Positions 7,919 to 15,993 of a DNA stretch of 64,000 bases are shown here, piece after piece (within the stretch, counting starts at the first letter, position 1; each line of letters starts with the position of its first letter). The DNA is taken from the NCBI RefSeq assembly GCF_014041935.1, contig NZ_CP059491.1:4464001-4528000 (forward strand), given 5' to 3'. Made by a program: the position numbers and the translations under genes. The notes beneath the pieces are model-generated. The model saw only the letters and a list, made by a program, of their open reading frames with translations. It did no database searches and was not told the origin of the DNA. Source of the stretch: Gordonia jinghuaiqii. Its GTDB lineage: Bacteria > Actinomycetota > Actinomycetes > Mycobacteriales > Mycobacteriaceae.

Positions 7919-9145
7919 ATGGCCGAGACCGCGGACACGGCCGGAGCCCCGTTCGACGGCGTCCGCGTCGTCGAGATCGCCGCGTGGACCTTTGTGCCCG
8001 GTGCCGGCGCCATCTTGGCCGACCTCGGCGCCGACGTCATCAAGGTCGAACCCCCGACCGGCGACCCGCAGCGCAACCTGCAGAACGCACTGAACCGCAC
8101 AGAGGGTGCCCCGAACCCGTTCCTCGAGGTCCCCAATCGCGGAAAGCGCAGCATCACACTCGATCTCACCACCGAGGCCGGACACGATCTTCTCCTGCGA
8201 CTGGTCGAGAAGGCCGATGTCGTCCTCACCAGCTACCTACCGAAGCAACGGACCAAGCTCCGCGTCGACGTCGACGACCTCCTCGCGGTCAACCCCCGGC
8301 TGGTCTACATCCGCGGCACCGGCTGGGGCAGCAAGGGCGCGAAGACCGATGTCGGCGGATTCGACGCCGCGGCCGCCTGGTCGGCCGGTGGCACCATGCA
8401 CAAGCTCACCCCGCCCGGCGCCGACCGTCCGACGATGCAACCCGCGGCCTATTACGACCTGCAGGGGTCGAGCGCGATCGCCGGAGCTGTCGGCATGGCG
8501 CTGTTCCGCCGCGAACGCACCGGCAAGGGCGGCGTCGTCGACGTCTCGCTTCTCAACACCGGCATGTGGCCGCTGAGCCCGGATCTGACGGCGGCGCCCT
8601 ACATCGGGGAGATGCCGCGCCAGAACCGGACGGACTCGCCGAACCCGATCGTCAACGCCTACCGCACCAAGGACGACCGGTGGATCAACCTGGTCTGCCT
8701 TCAGGCACAACGCTTCTGGGGCGAACTGTGCGCGCTGATCGATCGCGTCGACCTGATCGTCGACGAGCGATTCGCCGACGACCTCGCCCGCTACACCAAC
8801 CGCGGCGAGTGCATCGCCGAGCTGGACAAAGCCTTTGCCGAACACACCCTCGACGAGTGGCGCCACATCCTGGCCGACTTCTCCGGCGTGTGGGCCGCCG
8901 CCGCGACCGTCGCCGAACTCCACGACGACACACAGGTCCTCGACAACGGATACCTTCCCGAGGTGGCACGCGACGACGGCTCGAGCTTCCGGCTCGTCGC
9001 ACCGCCCTACCACTTCGACGGTGAACCCACGACGCCTCGCGGAACCGCGCCGCGGCTCGGGCAGCACACCGAGGAGATCCTCCTCGAGGCCGGCCTGAGC
9101 ACCGAGCAGATCACCACGCACCGCGAGAGCGGCGCGCTCGGCTGA
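7919..9145 (+). CDS. CaiB/BaiF-type CoA transferase
   Basis: This 408-residue class III CoA transferase moves CoA between carboxylic acids. The N-terminal segment VRVVEIAAWTFVPGAGAILADLGADVIKVE (16-45) is the family signature, and Asp180 in AYYDLQG aligns with the catalytic Asp that forms the acyl anhydride. It follows the 6820 gene by one base with an AAGGAG ribosome site inside the upstream gene. The gene ends nine bases from the convergent enoyl-CoA hydratase. It may activate the pathway substrate in place of, or alongside, the acyl-CoA ligases. Confidence 0.92.
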   Translation: MAETADTAGAPFDGVRVVEIAAWTFVPGAGAILADLGADVIKVEPPTGDPQRNLQNALNRTEGAPNPFLEVPNRGKRSITLDLTTEAGHDLLLRLVEKADVVLTSYLPKQRTKLRVDVDDLLAVNPRLVYIRGTGWGSKGAKTDVGGFDAAAAWSAGGTMHKLTPPGADRPTMQPAAYYDLQGSSAIAGAVGMALFRRERTGKGGVVDVSLLNTGMWPLSPDLTAAPYIGEMPRQNRTDSPNPIVNAYRTKDDRWINLVCLQAQRFWGELCALIDRVDLIVDERFADDLARYTNRGECIAELDKAFAEHTLDEWRHILADFSGVWAAAATVAELHDDTQVLDNGYLPEVARDDGSSFRLVAPPYHFDGEPTTPRGTAPRLGQHTEEILLEAGLSTEQITTHRESGALG

Positions 9146-9153
9146 CGGGCGTG

Positions 9154-9924
9154 TCAGCGTCCGGTCCAGCGGGGCGCGCGTCGTTCGGCGAATGCCGCCG
9201 GACCCTCTTTCGCGTCCTGCGACGCGAACACCGGATCGGTGTACTCGAGCTGTCGTGCGAAGGCCTCGTCGTCGGACCACAATCGCGACTCGGTGGCGAG
9301 CGCCTTGCTCGCGCGTACTGCCAGCGGCGCGTTGACTGCGATGACCGCCGCGAGTTCGCGGGCCACCGACAGGGCCTCACCATCCGGGCAGACCCGGTTG
9401 ATCAACCCGAATCTCTCCAACGCCGCCGCAGACATCGGTTCGCCGGTCAGCAACAGTTCGAGCGCCACCGCCTTCGGGAGCACGCGGGGCACGCGGATGG
9501 CTCCGCCGGCTCGCGCGATCAGGCCGCGTTTGACCTCGGGCAGTCCGAATCTCGCCCCCTCGCCGGCGACCACGAGGTCCGCGGCGAGGACCATCTCGAA
9601 CCCGCCGCCCAGCGCCCAGCCCTCGACAGCGGCGATGAGCGGTTTGCGCGGCGGTGCCTGCACCAGACCGCCGAAGCCGCGACCTTCCACGAGGGGACGT
9701 TCGCCCAGCTGAAAACGCTTGAGATCCATACCCGCACAGAACGTCGTGGGGCCGCCGGTGAAGATCCCGACCGCCAGATCGGGGTCGGCATCGAGCCGGA
9801 TCAGGGCCGCGGCGATCTGTTCGGCGGCGCTCTTGGTCATGGCGTTGCGCTGCTCGGGCCGGTTGAGGGTGATGACCAGGACGCCCGAACGGGTCTCGGT
9901 CAGCACCTCCTGCGGGCCGGTCAT
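9154..9924 (-). CDS. Enoyl-CoA hydratase/isomerase family protein
   Basis: This 256-residue crotonase has the oxyanion-hole segments TFCAGMDLK (about 61-69) and EGWALGGGFEMVLAADLV (about 100-117). It also has the GLPEVKRGL motif, whose Glu corresponds to one of the two catalytic glutamates; the other is Glu109 in GGGFEM. It hydrates or isomerises an enoyl-CoA. The start overlaps the upstream SDR stop by four bases, so it is the final gene of a six-gene minus-strand operon from 14918. The GR-rich end APRWTGR is usual for actinobacterial crotonases. Confidence 0.9.
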   Translation of the reverse strand: MTGPQEVLTETRSGVLVITLNRPEQRNAMTKSAAEQIAAALIRLDADPDLAVGIFTGGPTTFCAGMDLKRFQLGERPLVEGRGFGGLVQAPPRKPLIAAVEGWALGGGFEMVLAADLVVAGEGARFGLPEVKRGLIARAGGAIRVPRVLPKAVALELLLTGEPMSAAALERFGLINRVCPDGEALSVARELAAVIAVNAPLAVRASKALATESRLWSDDEAFARQLEYTDPVFASQDAKEGPAAFAERRAPRWTGR

Positions 9925-10688
9925 CGTGGCGCCATCCGGATCGAACCGTCCAGACGGATCGTCTCTCCGTTGACGTAGGGGTTCCGCAACAACGACAACG
10001 CCATGTCGGCGTAGTCGCCGGGCGCTCCGAGCCGCTTCGGGAACGGCACCGACGCCGCCAGTCCCTCTCGGATATCGGACCGCAGGCGCGCCAGCATCGG
10101 GGTGTCGAAGGTTCCCGGCGCGATCGTGTTGACCCGGATGCCCACCGACGCCAGGTCTCGAGCGGCGACCAGGGTGATGCCGTGGATGGCTGCCTTCGAC
10201 GCCGTGTACGAGGTCTGGCCGATCTGCCCGTCGAAGGCCGCGACCGACGCGGTGAGCACGATCGCGCCGCGCTCGGTGTCCACCGGCTCCGTCGTGGCGA
10301 TCCGCTCCGCGGCGAGACGGAGAACGTTGTAGGTGCCGATCAGGTTGATCTCCAGCACATCCCGGAAGCTCTGCAGAGGTGCCGCCGCTCCCTGGCGGTC
10401 GAGGATGCGCAGCCGGTCACCCCCGCGTCCCGCGCAGTGGACGACACCCCGCAGGGGACCATGCGCGGCCGTGTGGTCCAGGGCCTCGCGCACACTGTCC
10501 TCGTCGGTGATGTCCACCGGTGCGAAAACTGCTGCCTCACCGAGGCGTTCGGACACGGACTCTCCCGCCGAGGACGGCAGATCGACGATGACGACGCGCC
10601 CGCCGGCGTCGACGATCGCGGTCGCCGTGGCCTCGCCGAGCCCCGAGGCGCCGCCGGTGACCAGGAAGGTGTTCCCGCTCAGTCTCAT
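9921..10688 (-). CDS. SDR, HSD10-like 3-hydroxyacyl-CoA dehydrogenase
   Basis: The 255-residue SDR has TGGASGLG (11-18), a catalytic Ser148, Tyr161 and Lys165, and the HSD10-type layout with RGAIVLTASVAAFDGQIGQ before the active-site Tyr. This type oxidises 3-hydroxyacyl-CoA, including 2-methyl-branched substrates, with NAD. The true start is ATG 10688, which overlaps the stop of the acyl-CoA dehydrogenase by one base (TGATG); the open frame continues upstream only as a shadow of that gene. With the hydratase and thiolase around it, this gives a full beta-oxidation spiral. Confidence 0.9.
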   Translation of the reverse strand: MRLSGNTFLVTGGASGLGEATATAIVDAGGRVVIVDLPSSAGESVSERLGEAAVFAPVDITDEDSVREALDHTAAHGPLRGVVHCAGRGGDRLRILDRQGAAAPLQSFRDVLEINLIGTYNVLRLAAERIATTEPVDTERGAIVLTASVAAFDGQIGQTSYTASKAAIHGITLVAARDLASVGIRVNTIAPGTFDTPMLARLRSDIREGLAASVPFPKRLGAPGDYADMALSLLRNPYVNGETIRLDGSIRMAPR

Positions 10689-11863
10689 CAGCTCGTCGCC
10701 CCGTTCTGTGGCACCGGTCCGGCGATGTCGCGGCCGATGATCTCCTTCATGATCTCGGTCGTCCCCCCGACGATCGTCTGTACCCGCGCGTCGGCGTAGG
10801 CCCGCGAGATCGGGTACTCGTCCATGTACCCGTAGCCGCCGTGCATCTGCAGGCAGCCGTTGATGATCCGGTTCTGCAGTTCGGTGGTCCACCATTTGGC
10901 CTTGGCGCCGAGCGTGGCGTCGAACTCTCCGGCGTTCAGCGCGTGGACCCCCTGCTCGAGGAACGCACGGGTGATGTCCACCTCGGTGGTCATCTCGGCA
11001 AGCCGGAACCTGGTGTTCTGGAAGTCGATGACACGCTTGCCGAATGCCTTGCGCTCACGGGTGTAGCCGACCGTCCAGTCGAGGGCCGCCTCGGCGGCGC
11101 TCAGCGCCCGCCAGGCGATGGACAGCCGTTCCAGTGGCAGCTGTGCGGTGAGGTGGGCGAACCCCCGTCCCTCTTCGCCCACCAGATTGGTTGCCGGTAC
11201 CCGGACGTCGGCGAAGGAGATCTCCGCGGTGTCCTGCGCGTGCAATCCCAGTTTGCGTAGCTTGCGGCCGCGCTCGAATCCCGGCACGTCGGTGGGGACG
11301 AGGATCAGCGAGAGCTGCGGCCGTCCTTCCCTGGTTCCGGTCCGGGCCGCGGTCAGCACCACGTCGGAGGAGAACCCGCTGGTGATGAAGGTCTTCGCGC
11401 CGTTGATGACCCAGTCGTCGCCGTCGCGGACCGCGGTCGTCCTCATCCCGCGGAGGTCGCTGCCGATCGCGGGTTCGGACATCGCGATCGAGGTGACCAC
11501 CTCACCCTTCGACATCGCCGGAAGCCAGCGTCGTTTCTGCTCCTCGGTTCCCAGTTCGGTGATGTACGAACCGACGATGTCCTCGTTGATCGACAGTCCC
11601 GAACCCAGTGCCGCCGCGCCGACCCTGGCGAGTTCCTCGTGGACGACGCACCGGAACCGATAGTCGGTGACACCTCCGCCGCCGTACTCCTCGGGGAATC
11701 GGATACCCAGGATGCCCAGCTCCCCTGCGCTTTTCCACACCTCGCGGCCGGTGGACCGGGCCTCCTCCCAGGCGTCGAGGTTCGGGGTCACGTCGCGGGC
11801 GACGAAATCACGCACGACCTCTCGAAAAGCCGCGTGGTCGGACTCGTAGAACGGTGTGGGCAC
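10688..11863 (-). CDS. Acyl-CoA dehydrogenase
   Basis: This 391-residue flavoprotein oxidises an acyl-CoA to the 2-enoyl-CoA. The FAD-binding SIAMSEPAIGSDL and FITSGFSSDV segments and the LQMHGGYGYMDEYPISRAYAD motif are present. At the usual catalytic position (YEGT in many members) the sequence reads IVGGTTEIMK, with Gly366 instead of Glu. The base is therefore probably located elsewhere, as in long-chain and isovaleryl-CoA dehydrogenases. I chose GTG 11863 because GGGAGG lies seven bases upstream; an ATG ten codons earlier has no ribosome site. It is in the 14918-9154 operon. Confidence 0.9.
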   Translation of the reverse strand: MPTPFYESDHAAFREVVRDFVARDVTPNLDAWEEARSTGREVWKSAGELGILGIRFPEEYGGGGVTDYRFRCVVHEELARVGAAALGSGLSINEDIVGSYITELGTEEQKRRWLPAMSKGEVVTSIAMSEPAIGSDLRGMRTTAVRDGDDWVINGAKTFITSGFSSDVVLTAARTGTREGRPQLSLILVPTDVPGFERGRKLRKLGLHAQDTAEISFADVRVPATNLVGEEGRGFAHLTAQLPLERLSIAWRALSAAEAALDWTVGYTRERKAFGKRVIDFQNTRFRLAEMTTEVDITRAFLEQGVHALNAGEFDATLGAKAKWWTTELQNRIINGCLQMHGGYGYMDEYPISRAYADARVQTIVGGTTEIMKEIIGRDIAGPVPQNGATS

Positions 11864-11880
11864 AGCGGTTCCTCCCGAAG

Positions 11881-11922
11881 TTCGGTGACGCAAGTTCGGT
11901 GAAGCCAGTTCGGTGAAGCCAG
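11881..11922. repeat. Three tandem 14-bp repeats
   Basis: The unit TTCGGTGAAGCCAG is present three times; the first copy differs at two positions (TTCGGTGACGCAAG). The array fills the gap between the thiolase stop at 11930 and the acyl-CoA dehydrogenase ribosome site. Confidence 0.85.
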
Positions 11923-11929
11923 GTGTGGG

Positions 11930-13099
11930 TCAGTCGACGAGCTCGTAGAGGGTGGCGTTCGCCGTGCCCCCGCCTTCACAGATCGCCTGCAGGCCGAATC
12001 TGATCCCCTTGTCACGCATGTGGTGGATCAGCCGGGTCGTGAGGATCGCGCCCGACGCGCCGAGAGGGTGACCCACGGCGATGGCGCCGCCGAGCGGGTT
12101 GAGGCGGTCCGGATCGGCGCCGAGCTCCGCCAGCCACGCGAGCGGCACCGGGGCGAAGGCCTCGTTGATCTCGACGGCACCGATGTCGTCGATCGACAGA
12201 CCGGTGCGGGCGAGGAGCTTCTGCGTCGCGGGGATGGGGCCGGTCAGCATCAGCACCGGATCATCTCCCACCACCGATCCCGCGACGATGCGCGCGATGG
12301 GTGTCAGTCCGAGTTCGGCTGCTCGCGCCGAGGTCATGATGACCACCCCGGCGGCACCGTCGGAGATCTGGGAGGCATTGCCCGCGTGGATGACTCCGTC
12401 GTCGCGGAACGACGGTTTCAGAGCGGCCAGCTTCTCCGGCGTCGTTCCTCTGCGGAGCCCTTCGTCGACGCCGAGGGTCCCGTCCGCGGTGTCGACGGGC
12501 ACAACCTGGGTGTCGAAGGCGCCACTGTCGATGGCCGCGGCGGCGAGTTCATGGGAGCGTGAGGCGTACTCGTCGAGCACGAGCCGCGAGAGTCCCCATT
12601 TCTCGGCGATGAGTTCGGCACCGAAGCCCTGATTCAGCTCATCGGTCTGATATCGGTCGAGAACTGTTTGCCCGTAGGGGAATCCCGTCTGCCGTGCGGC
12701 GCCGAGCGGTACCCGCGACATGGTCTCGACTCCGCCGGCGACGACGATCTCATGCGCTCCGGCGATCACCGCGTGCGCGGCGGATTCGATCGCCTGCTGA
12801 CCCGAACCGCACGCCCGGTTGATCGTCGCGGCCGGCACCGAATCCGGCCAGCCGGCGGCGAGCACGGCGAACCGGCCGATGTTGCTGGACTGATCGCCGA
12901 GCTGGGTCACGCATCCCCACAAGACGTCGTCCACCATCTGGGGGTCGATCCCGGTGCGGGACATCAACTCGTTCAACACCACCGCGGACAGATCAGCTGC
13001 GTGCACGCCCGCGAGGGAGCCGTTGCGCTTGCCGATGGGTGTCCGGACCGCCTCGACGATCACCGCGTCGCGCGGAGTACTCGTCTCGCCGTATCTCAC
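11930..13099 (-). CDS. Thiolase (acetyl-CoA C-acyltransferase)
   Basis: This 389-residue classical thiolase cleaves 3-oxoacyl-CoA with CoA. It shows the nucleophile Cys97 in NRACGSGQQ, the GHPLGASGA histidine motif, and a C-terminal ICEGGGTANA with the second catalytic Cys. It starts at GTG 13099, seven bases after an AGGAGA ribosome site. The longer open frame to 13555 is an artefact over the upstream genes. It is part of the minus-strand beta-oxidation operon, 11 bases after a small protein of unknown function. Confidence 0.92.
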   Translation of the reverse strand: MRYGETSTPRDAVIVEAVRTPIGKRNGSLAGVHAADLSAVVLNELMSRTGIDPQMVDDVLWGCVTQLGDQSSNIGRFAVLAAGWPDSVPAATINRACGSGQQAIESAAHAVIAGAHEIVVAGGVETMSRVPLGAARQTGFPYGQTVLDRYQTDELNQGFGAELIAEKWGLSRLVLDEYASRSHELAAAAIDSGAFDTQVVPVDTADGTLGVDEGLRRGTTPEKLAALKPSFRDDGVIHAGNASQISDGAAGVVIMTSARAAELGLTPIARIVAGSVVGDDPVLMLTGPIPATQKLLARTGLSIDDIGAVEINEAFAPVPLAWLAELGADPDRLNPLGGAIAVGHPLGASGAILTTRLIHHMRDKGIRFGLQAICEGGGTANATLYELVD

Positions 13100-13110
13100 G
13101 TCGCGTTCTC

Positions 13111-13419
13111 CTAGTCGCTGGCCGGTAGCGGCTTGGCGTCCTTCAGGACGAGCGGGGTGGTGCCGATGCCCAGCGTGCCCGCACCGGGCTTCGTCACGAG
13201 CACCTCCAGTCCCGGCGCGGCATCGGAGGTGTACCGCTTGCCGAGCTGGGTGCCGGTGTCGAGCCCGGGTGCGATGTCGGCTCCCGACCGTTCGTCCCCG
13301 ACCGGGATCACCGGCTCCCCACCGCAGGTCAGCTCGACTTCCGCGGCCGGCGGGGTGATCACGATGATCTCGGTGTCGCAGACCTGGCTGCGCAGGCGGG
13401 TTCCTGGTTTGAACGTCAT
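13111..13419 (-). CDS. Small conserved hypothetical protein, 102 aa
   Basis: I cannot name this protein. It begins TFKPGTRLRSQVCDTEIIVI and contains two cysteines, one in VCDTE and one in TCGGEPV. Many Pro and Gly residues suggest a compact beta domain. The C-terminal half repeats short turns around LEVLVTKPGAGTLGIG, which reads like the end of a small beta-barrel. The ATG at 13419 is preceded by AGGAG at the right distance. An ATG at 13437 that overlaps the ligase stop (ATGA) is the alternative start. Its location between an acyl-CoA ligase and a thiolase suggests a role with CoA esters, but none can be assigned. Confidence 0.7.
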   Translation of the reverse strand: MTFKPGTRLRSQVCDTEIIVITPPAAEVELTCGGEPVIPVGDERSGADIAPGLDTGTQLGKRYTSDAAPGLEVLVTKPGAGTLGIGTTPLVLKDAKPLPASD

Positions 13420-13433
13420 GACTTCTCCTGTGT

Positions 13434-14918
13434 TCATCTCGAGTACTGCTCCACCAGGCGCCGCCGCAGCACCTTACCGGTGGCGGTCTGGGGCAGCTCG
13501 TCGGCCCAGATGACCTCGTCGGGCGTCCTCGAACCACGCAGCTTGTCCCGAACATGCTGTCGCACCGAGTCTTCGGAGATCTCGGCTCCGGGGTCGCGCA
13601 CGATCACCGCCACCAGCCGCTGGCCCCACTCCTCGTCGGGGAGGCCGATCACCGCGGTCTCGCGCACCGCCGGATGTGTCAGCAACACGTCTTCGATCTC
13701 GGCGGGACCGATGTTCTCCCCGCCCCGGATGATGGTGTCGTCGGCGCGGCCGTCGATGAACAGGTATCCCTCGTCGTCCACCCACGCCTGATCGTTCGTC
13801 GGGAACCAGCCGTCGGCATCCAGGACGGACCCGATTCCGAGGTAGGACCCCGACACCTGTGCGCCGCGCACGAACAGCGAGCCGACTTCGCCTGCGCCGA
13901 GCGGTTTTCCATCCGCGTCGCGGATCTCGATCTCCATACCGGGCACGGGGCGACCGACGCTTTCCAGGCGACGGCGGATGTACGGTTCATCGGAGGCGAT
14001 CGCGGCGGCGTGGTCGTCGGGTCCGAGCAGGGCAAGCGTCGAGCTCGTCTCGGTCAGTCCGTAGGCGTTGCAGAAGCCTGCATCGGGGAAGGCGCGCATG
14101 GCGCGTTCGAGTACGGGCCGCGGCAGGCGTGCACCGCCGTAGGAGATCAGTCGCAACGACGGTGCCTCGGCGATGCCCCCGGCAAGTGTGTCCACGATGC
14201 GTGCCAGCATCGTCGGGACCACCGTCGCCGACGAGATCGATTCGCGTGCAACGATGTCGAGCCATTCGCGGGAGTCGAAATCGGGTAGGTGCACCACACG
14301 GCGGCCGCCGTAGAAGTTGGTGAGCGTGGCCCCCACCGCGGCCACGTGATAGGGCGGAACGGTGATCAGCGCGGCCTCGTCGGGGTCGGCGCCGGCGAAG
14401 TCGACGGTGGCGAACACGTAGGCCTGGAGGTTCTCGTGCCGCAGCGGCACGACCTTGGGCTTCGACGTCGTGCCGCTCGTGTGGAGCAGGACCGCGGGTG
14501 CGTCGTCGGCGACGTCGACGGGCGGCCGCGGCTGCGCCGTCCGCGCCGCGGCGAGGAAATCCTCGAGGTCGAGCACCCGGTCGCGGCCGGCGACGAGATC
14601 GCGATACCGCGCCTCGACGACGATGAGCGGGTGGTCGAAATCGTCGATCAACTCGGCCAGCACCGAGGAGCCGAGCCGGTAGTTGACCGGGACGAACGGC
14701 ACGCCGGCGCAGGCCGCGGCGAAGAACGACTGCGGGTAGCCGGGGCCGTTGCGGCCCAGGTAGATGACCTCCGACGGCGACTGCTCGACGATGACCGAGG
14801 CGCCACCGCGCGCGGTGCGGACGACGTCGGCGTGGGTCAGGCCCGTCGAGGCCTTCCCGAGCGCGACCCGATCGCCCAGTCCGGATTCCACCATGTCGAG
14901 GAGGAGGCCGACTCCCAT
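13434..14918 (-). CDS. Class I adenylate-forming acyl-CoA ligase
   Basis: The roughly 494-residue protein has the P-loop-like LLHTSGTTSKPKVVPL motif (about 145-160), YGLTETSS (about 290), the NDQAWVDDEGYLFIDGRADD core motif, IIRGGENIGPAEIE, and the C-terminal PQTATGKVLRR lysine motif. It activates an acid to its CoA ester in the cytosol. It is the first gene of the minus-strand operon reaching 9154. The start is either ATG 14918 or GTG 14927; neither has a strong ribosome site. Operator site C and a neighbouring imperfect palindrome lie directly upstream, so it is probably controlled by the GntR protein encoded next door. Confidence 0.9.
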   Translation of the reverse strand: MGVGLLLDMVESGLGDRVALGKASTGLTHADVVRTARGGASVIVEQSPSEVIYLGRNGPGYPQSFFAAACAGVPFVPVNYRLGSSVLAELIDDFDHPLIVVEARYRDLVAGRDRVLDLEDFLAAARTAQPRPPVDVADDAPAVLLHTSGTTSKPKVVPLRHENLQAYVFATVDFAGADPDEAALITVPPYHVAAVGATLTNFYGGRRVVHLPDFDSREWLDIVARESISSATVVPTMLARIVDTLAGGIAEAPSLRLISYGGARLPRPVLERAMRAFPDAGFCNAYGLTETSSTLALLGPDDHAAAIASDEPYIRRRLESVGRPVPGMEIEIRDADGKPLGAGEVGSLFVRGAQVSGSYLGIGSVLDADGWFPTNDQAWVDDEGYLFIDGRADDTIIRGGENIGPAEIEDVLLTHPAVRETAVIGLPDEEWGQRLVAVIVRDPGAEISEDSVRQHVRDKLRGSRTPDEVIWADELPQTATGKVLRRRLVEQYSR

Positions 14919-14966
14919 GATTCCCACCCATCCACGTGAGGTTCAGCGCAGCGGCGAGCCACGCAC

Positions 14967-14985
14967 GATTCATCGTAGATGATTC
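14967..14985. promoter_or_regulatory. Imperfect 19-bp palindrome near operator C
   Basis: The sequence GATTCATCGTAGATGATTC is an imperfect dyad (GANTCATC-N3-GATGANTC). Its minus-strand half GAATCATCTA is repeated exactly at 15939-15948 beside operator D. It lies 49 to 67 bases before the ligase start. Confidence 0.5.
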
Positions 14986-14999
14986 AGTGAAATCAGTTA
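14985..14999. promoter_or_regulatory. Candidate GntR operator, site C
   Basis: The sequence CAGTGAAATCAGTTA matches sites A, B and D and abuts the GAATCATCTA half-site. It is in the 108-base gap between the ligase and the GntR gene, the only promoter region for the ligase operon. Confidence 0.5.
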
Positions 15000-15026
15000 C
15001 ACCATTCGGGTGATTGCCCCGGCGGC

Positions 15027-15833
15027 TCAGTTGAAGAGGTCGACCACGGACTCGGTCGCGAACCGCCCCCACAGCATCTTCTTGGCGGCCGAGTTCATGT
15101 GCCGGCGCCAGTGCGCCTCGGCGGCGTCGGCATCGCCGGCGTCGACGAGGGTGACGAGCCTGCGGAACGCCCGGATCGTCTTCTTGAACTGCGTCGCGAC
15201 CTCGTCGGTGTCGGTCGTCCGCGACACCACCCGTGACATGTGGGTCGCGACGACATCGGCGAGGACGCGGCCGATCAGCCCGATCGCCTGGTTGCCCGCA
15301 CGCTCGAGGATGAGATCGTGGAAGCGGAACGCGGTCGTCGACCACTTGTCGAGGTCGGCCGATTCCGCACCGGCGTCGACGAGGACCGCGAGCTCGTCGA
15401 TGACCGCGGTGAGGTCTTTGATGTCGTCCTCGGAGCGGCGCGAGGCGAGCATCCGCACCGCGGCGGGCTCGATCACCATGCGCGCCTCATAGAGGTCGGA
15501 GAGCGTGGTGTTCTGGATCTGGAGGAGAAGTCCGACATAGCGCGCCGCGACCGAGACGTCCGGCGAGACCACCTGGACGCCACCGCGCGAACCGCGTCGG
15601 ACGACGATCAGCGACTCGTTCTCGAGGATGCGGAACGCCTCACGCAGGGTGGGCCGCGAAACGTCGAACCGCTTCCCCAGCACCGTTTCCGGCGGAAGCA
15701 TGTCACCGGGCTTCAGAATCCCCCGCACGATCTGGCCACGGAGTTGTTGCGCGATGAGTTCAGCGGTTTTGGGGACCTGAATCCGCTGGGGCAATCCGTC
15801 CTCGTCGAACGAGTTGTTGGTCAATTCCCACAC
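15027..15833 (-). CDS. FadR-subfamily GntR transcriptional regulator
   Basis: The 268-residue protein has an N-terminal winged helix (about 20-85), with the GntR signature LPPETVLGKRFDVSRPTLREA. A helical FCD domain follows (about 110-260) with the FHDLILERAGN segment, which supplies one of the metal-binding histidines. FadR-type regulators normally repress until a carboxylic acid or acyl-CoA ligand binds the FCD domain. It is divergent from the aldehyde dehydrogenase and tandem to the ligase operon. Related palindromic sites sit in front of four promoters of the cluster, so I infer that it is the local regulator. It starts at GTG 15833 with a GGAAGG close by. Confidence 0.88.
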   Translation of the reverse strand: MWELTNNSFDEDGLPQRIQVPKTAELIAQQLRGQIVRGILKPGDMLPPETVLGKRFDVSRPTLREAFRILENESLIVVRRGSRGGVQVVSPDVSVAARYVGLLLQIQNTTLSDLYEARMVIEPAAVRMLASRRSEDDIKDLTAVIDELAVLVDAGAESADLDKWSTTAFRFHDLILERAGNQAIGLIGRVLADVVATHMSRVVSRTTDTDEVATQFKKTIRAFRRLVTLVDAGDADAAEAHWRRHMNSAAKKMLWGRFATESVVDLFN

Positions 15834-15946
15834 CTTCCGACCGCCCAGTCAGCGAGCTGGTCCAGCCTAGCACCCGGCCGTGTCCGGCCATCGTTTCGCC
15901 GAAACCGACATGAAAATGAACACACCCATTGTACGGTTGAATCATC

Positions 15947-15961
15947 TAACTCATCTAGTGA
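15947..15961. promoter_or_regulatory. Candidate GntR operator, site D
   Basis: Read on the minus strand this is TCACTAGATGAGTTA, with the same ACT-N5-AGTTA layout as site B. An identical copy of the GAATCATCTA half-site seen at 14976 overlaps it (15939-15948). It lies 33 bases before the aldehyde dehydrogenase ATG. Confidence 0.55.
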
Positions 15962-15993
15962 TCGCCGGTCGGCGCAAGGGAGGTACCGACGCG

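Noticed and set aside
13100..13555. N-terminal extension of the thiolase frame at 11930
   Set aside because: It covers the small protein and the ligase end in a different frame; a GTG with a good ribosome site lies at 13099.
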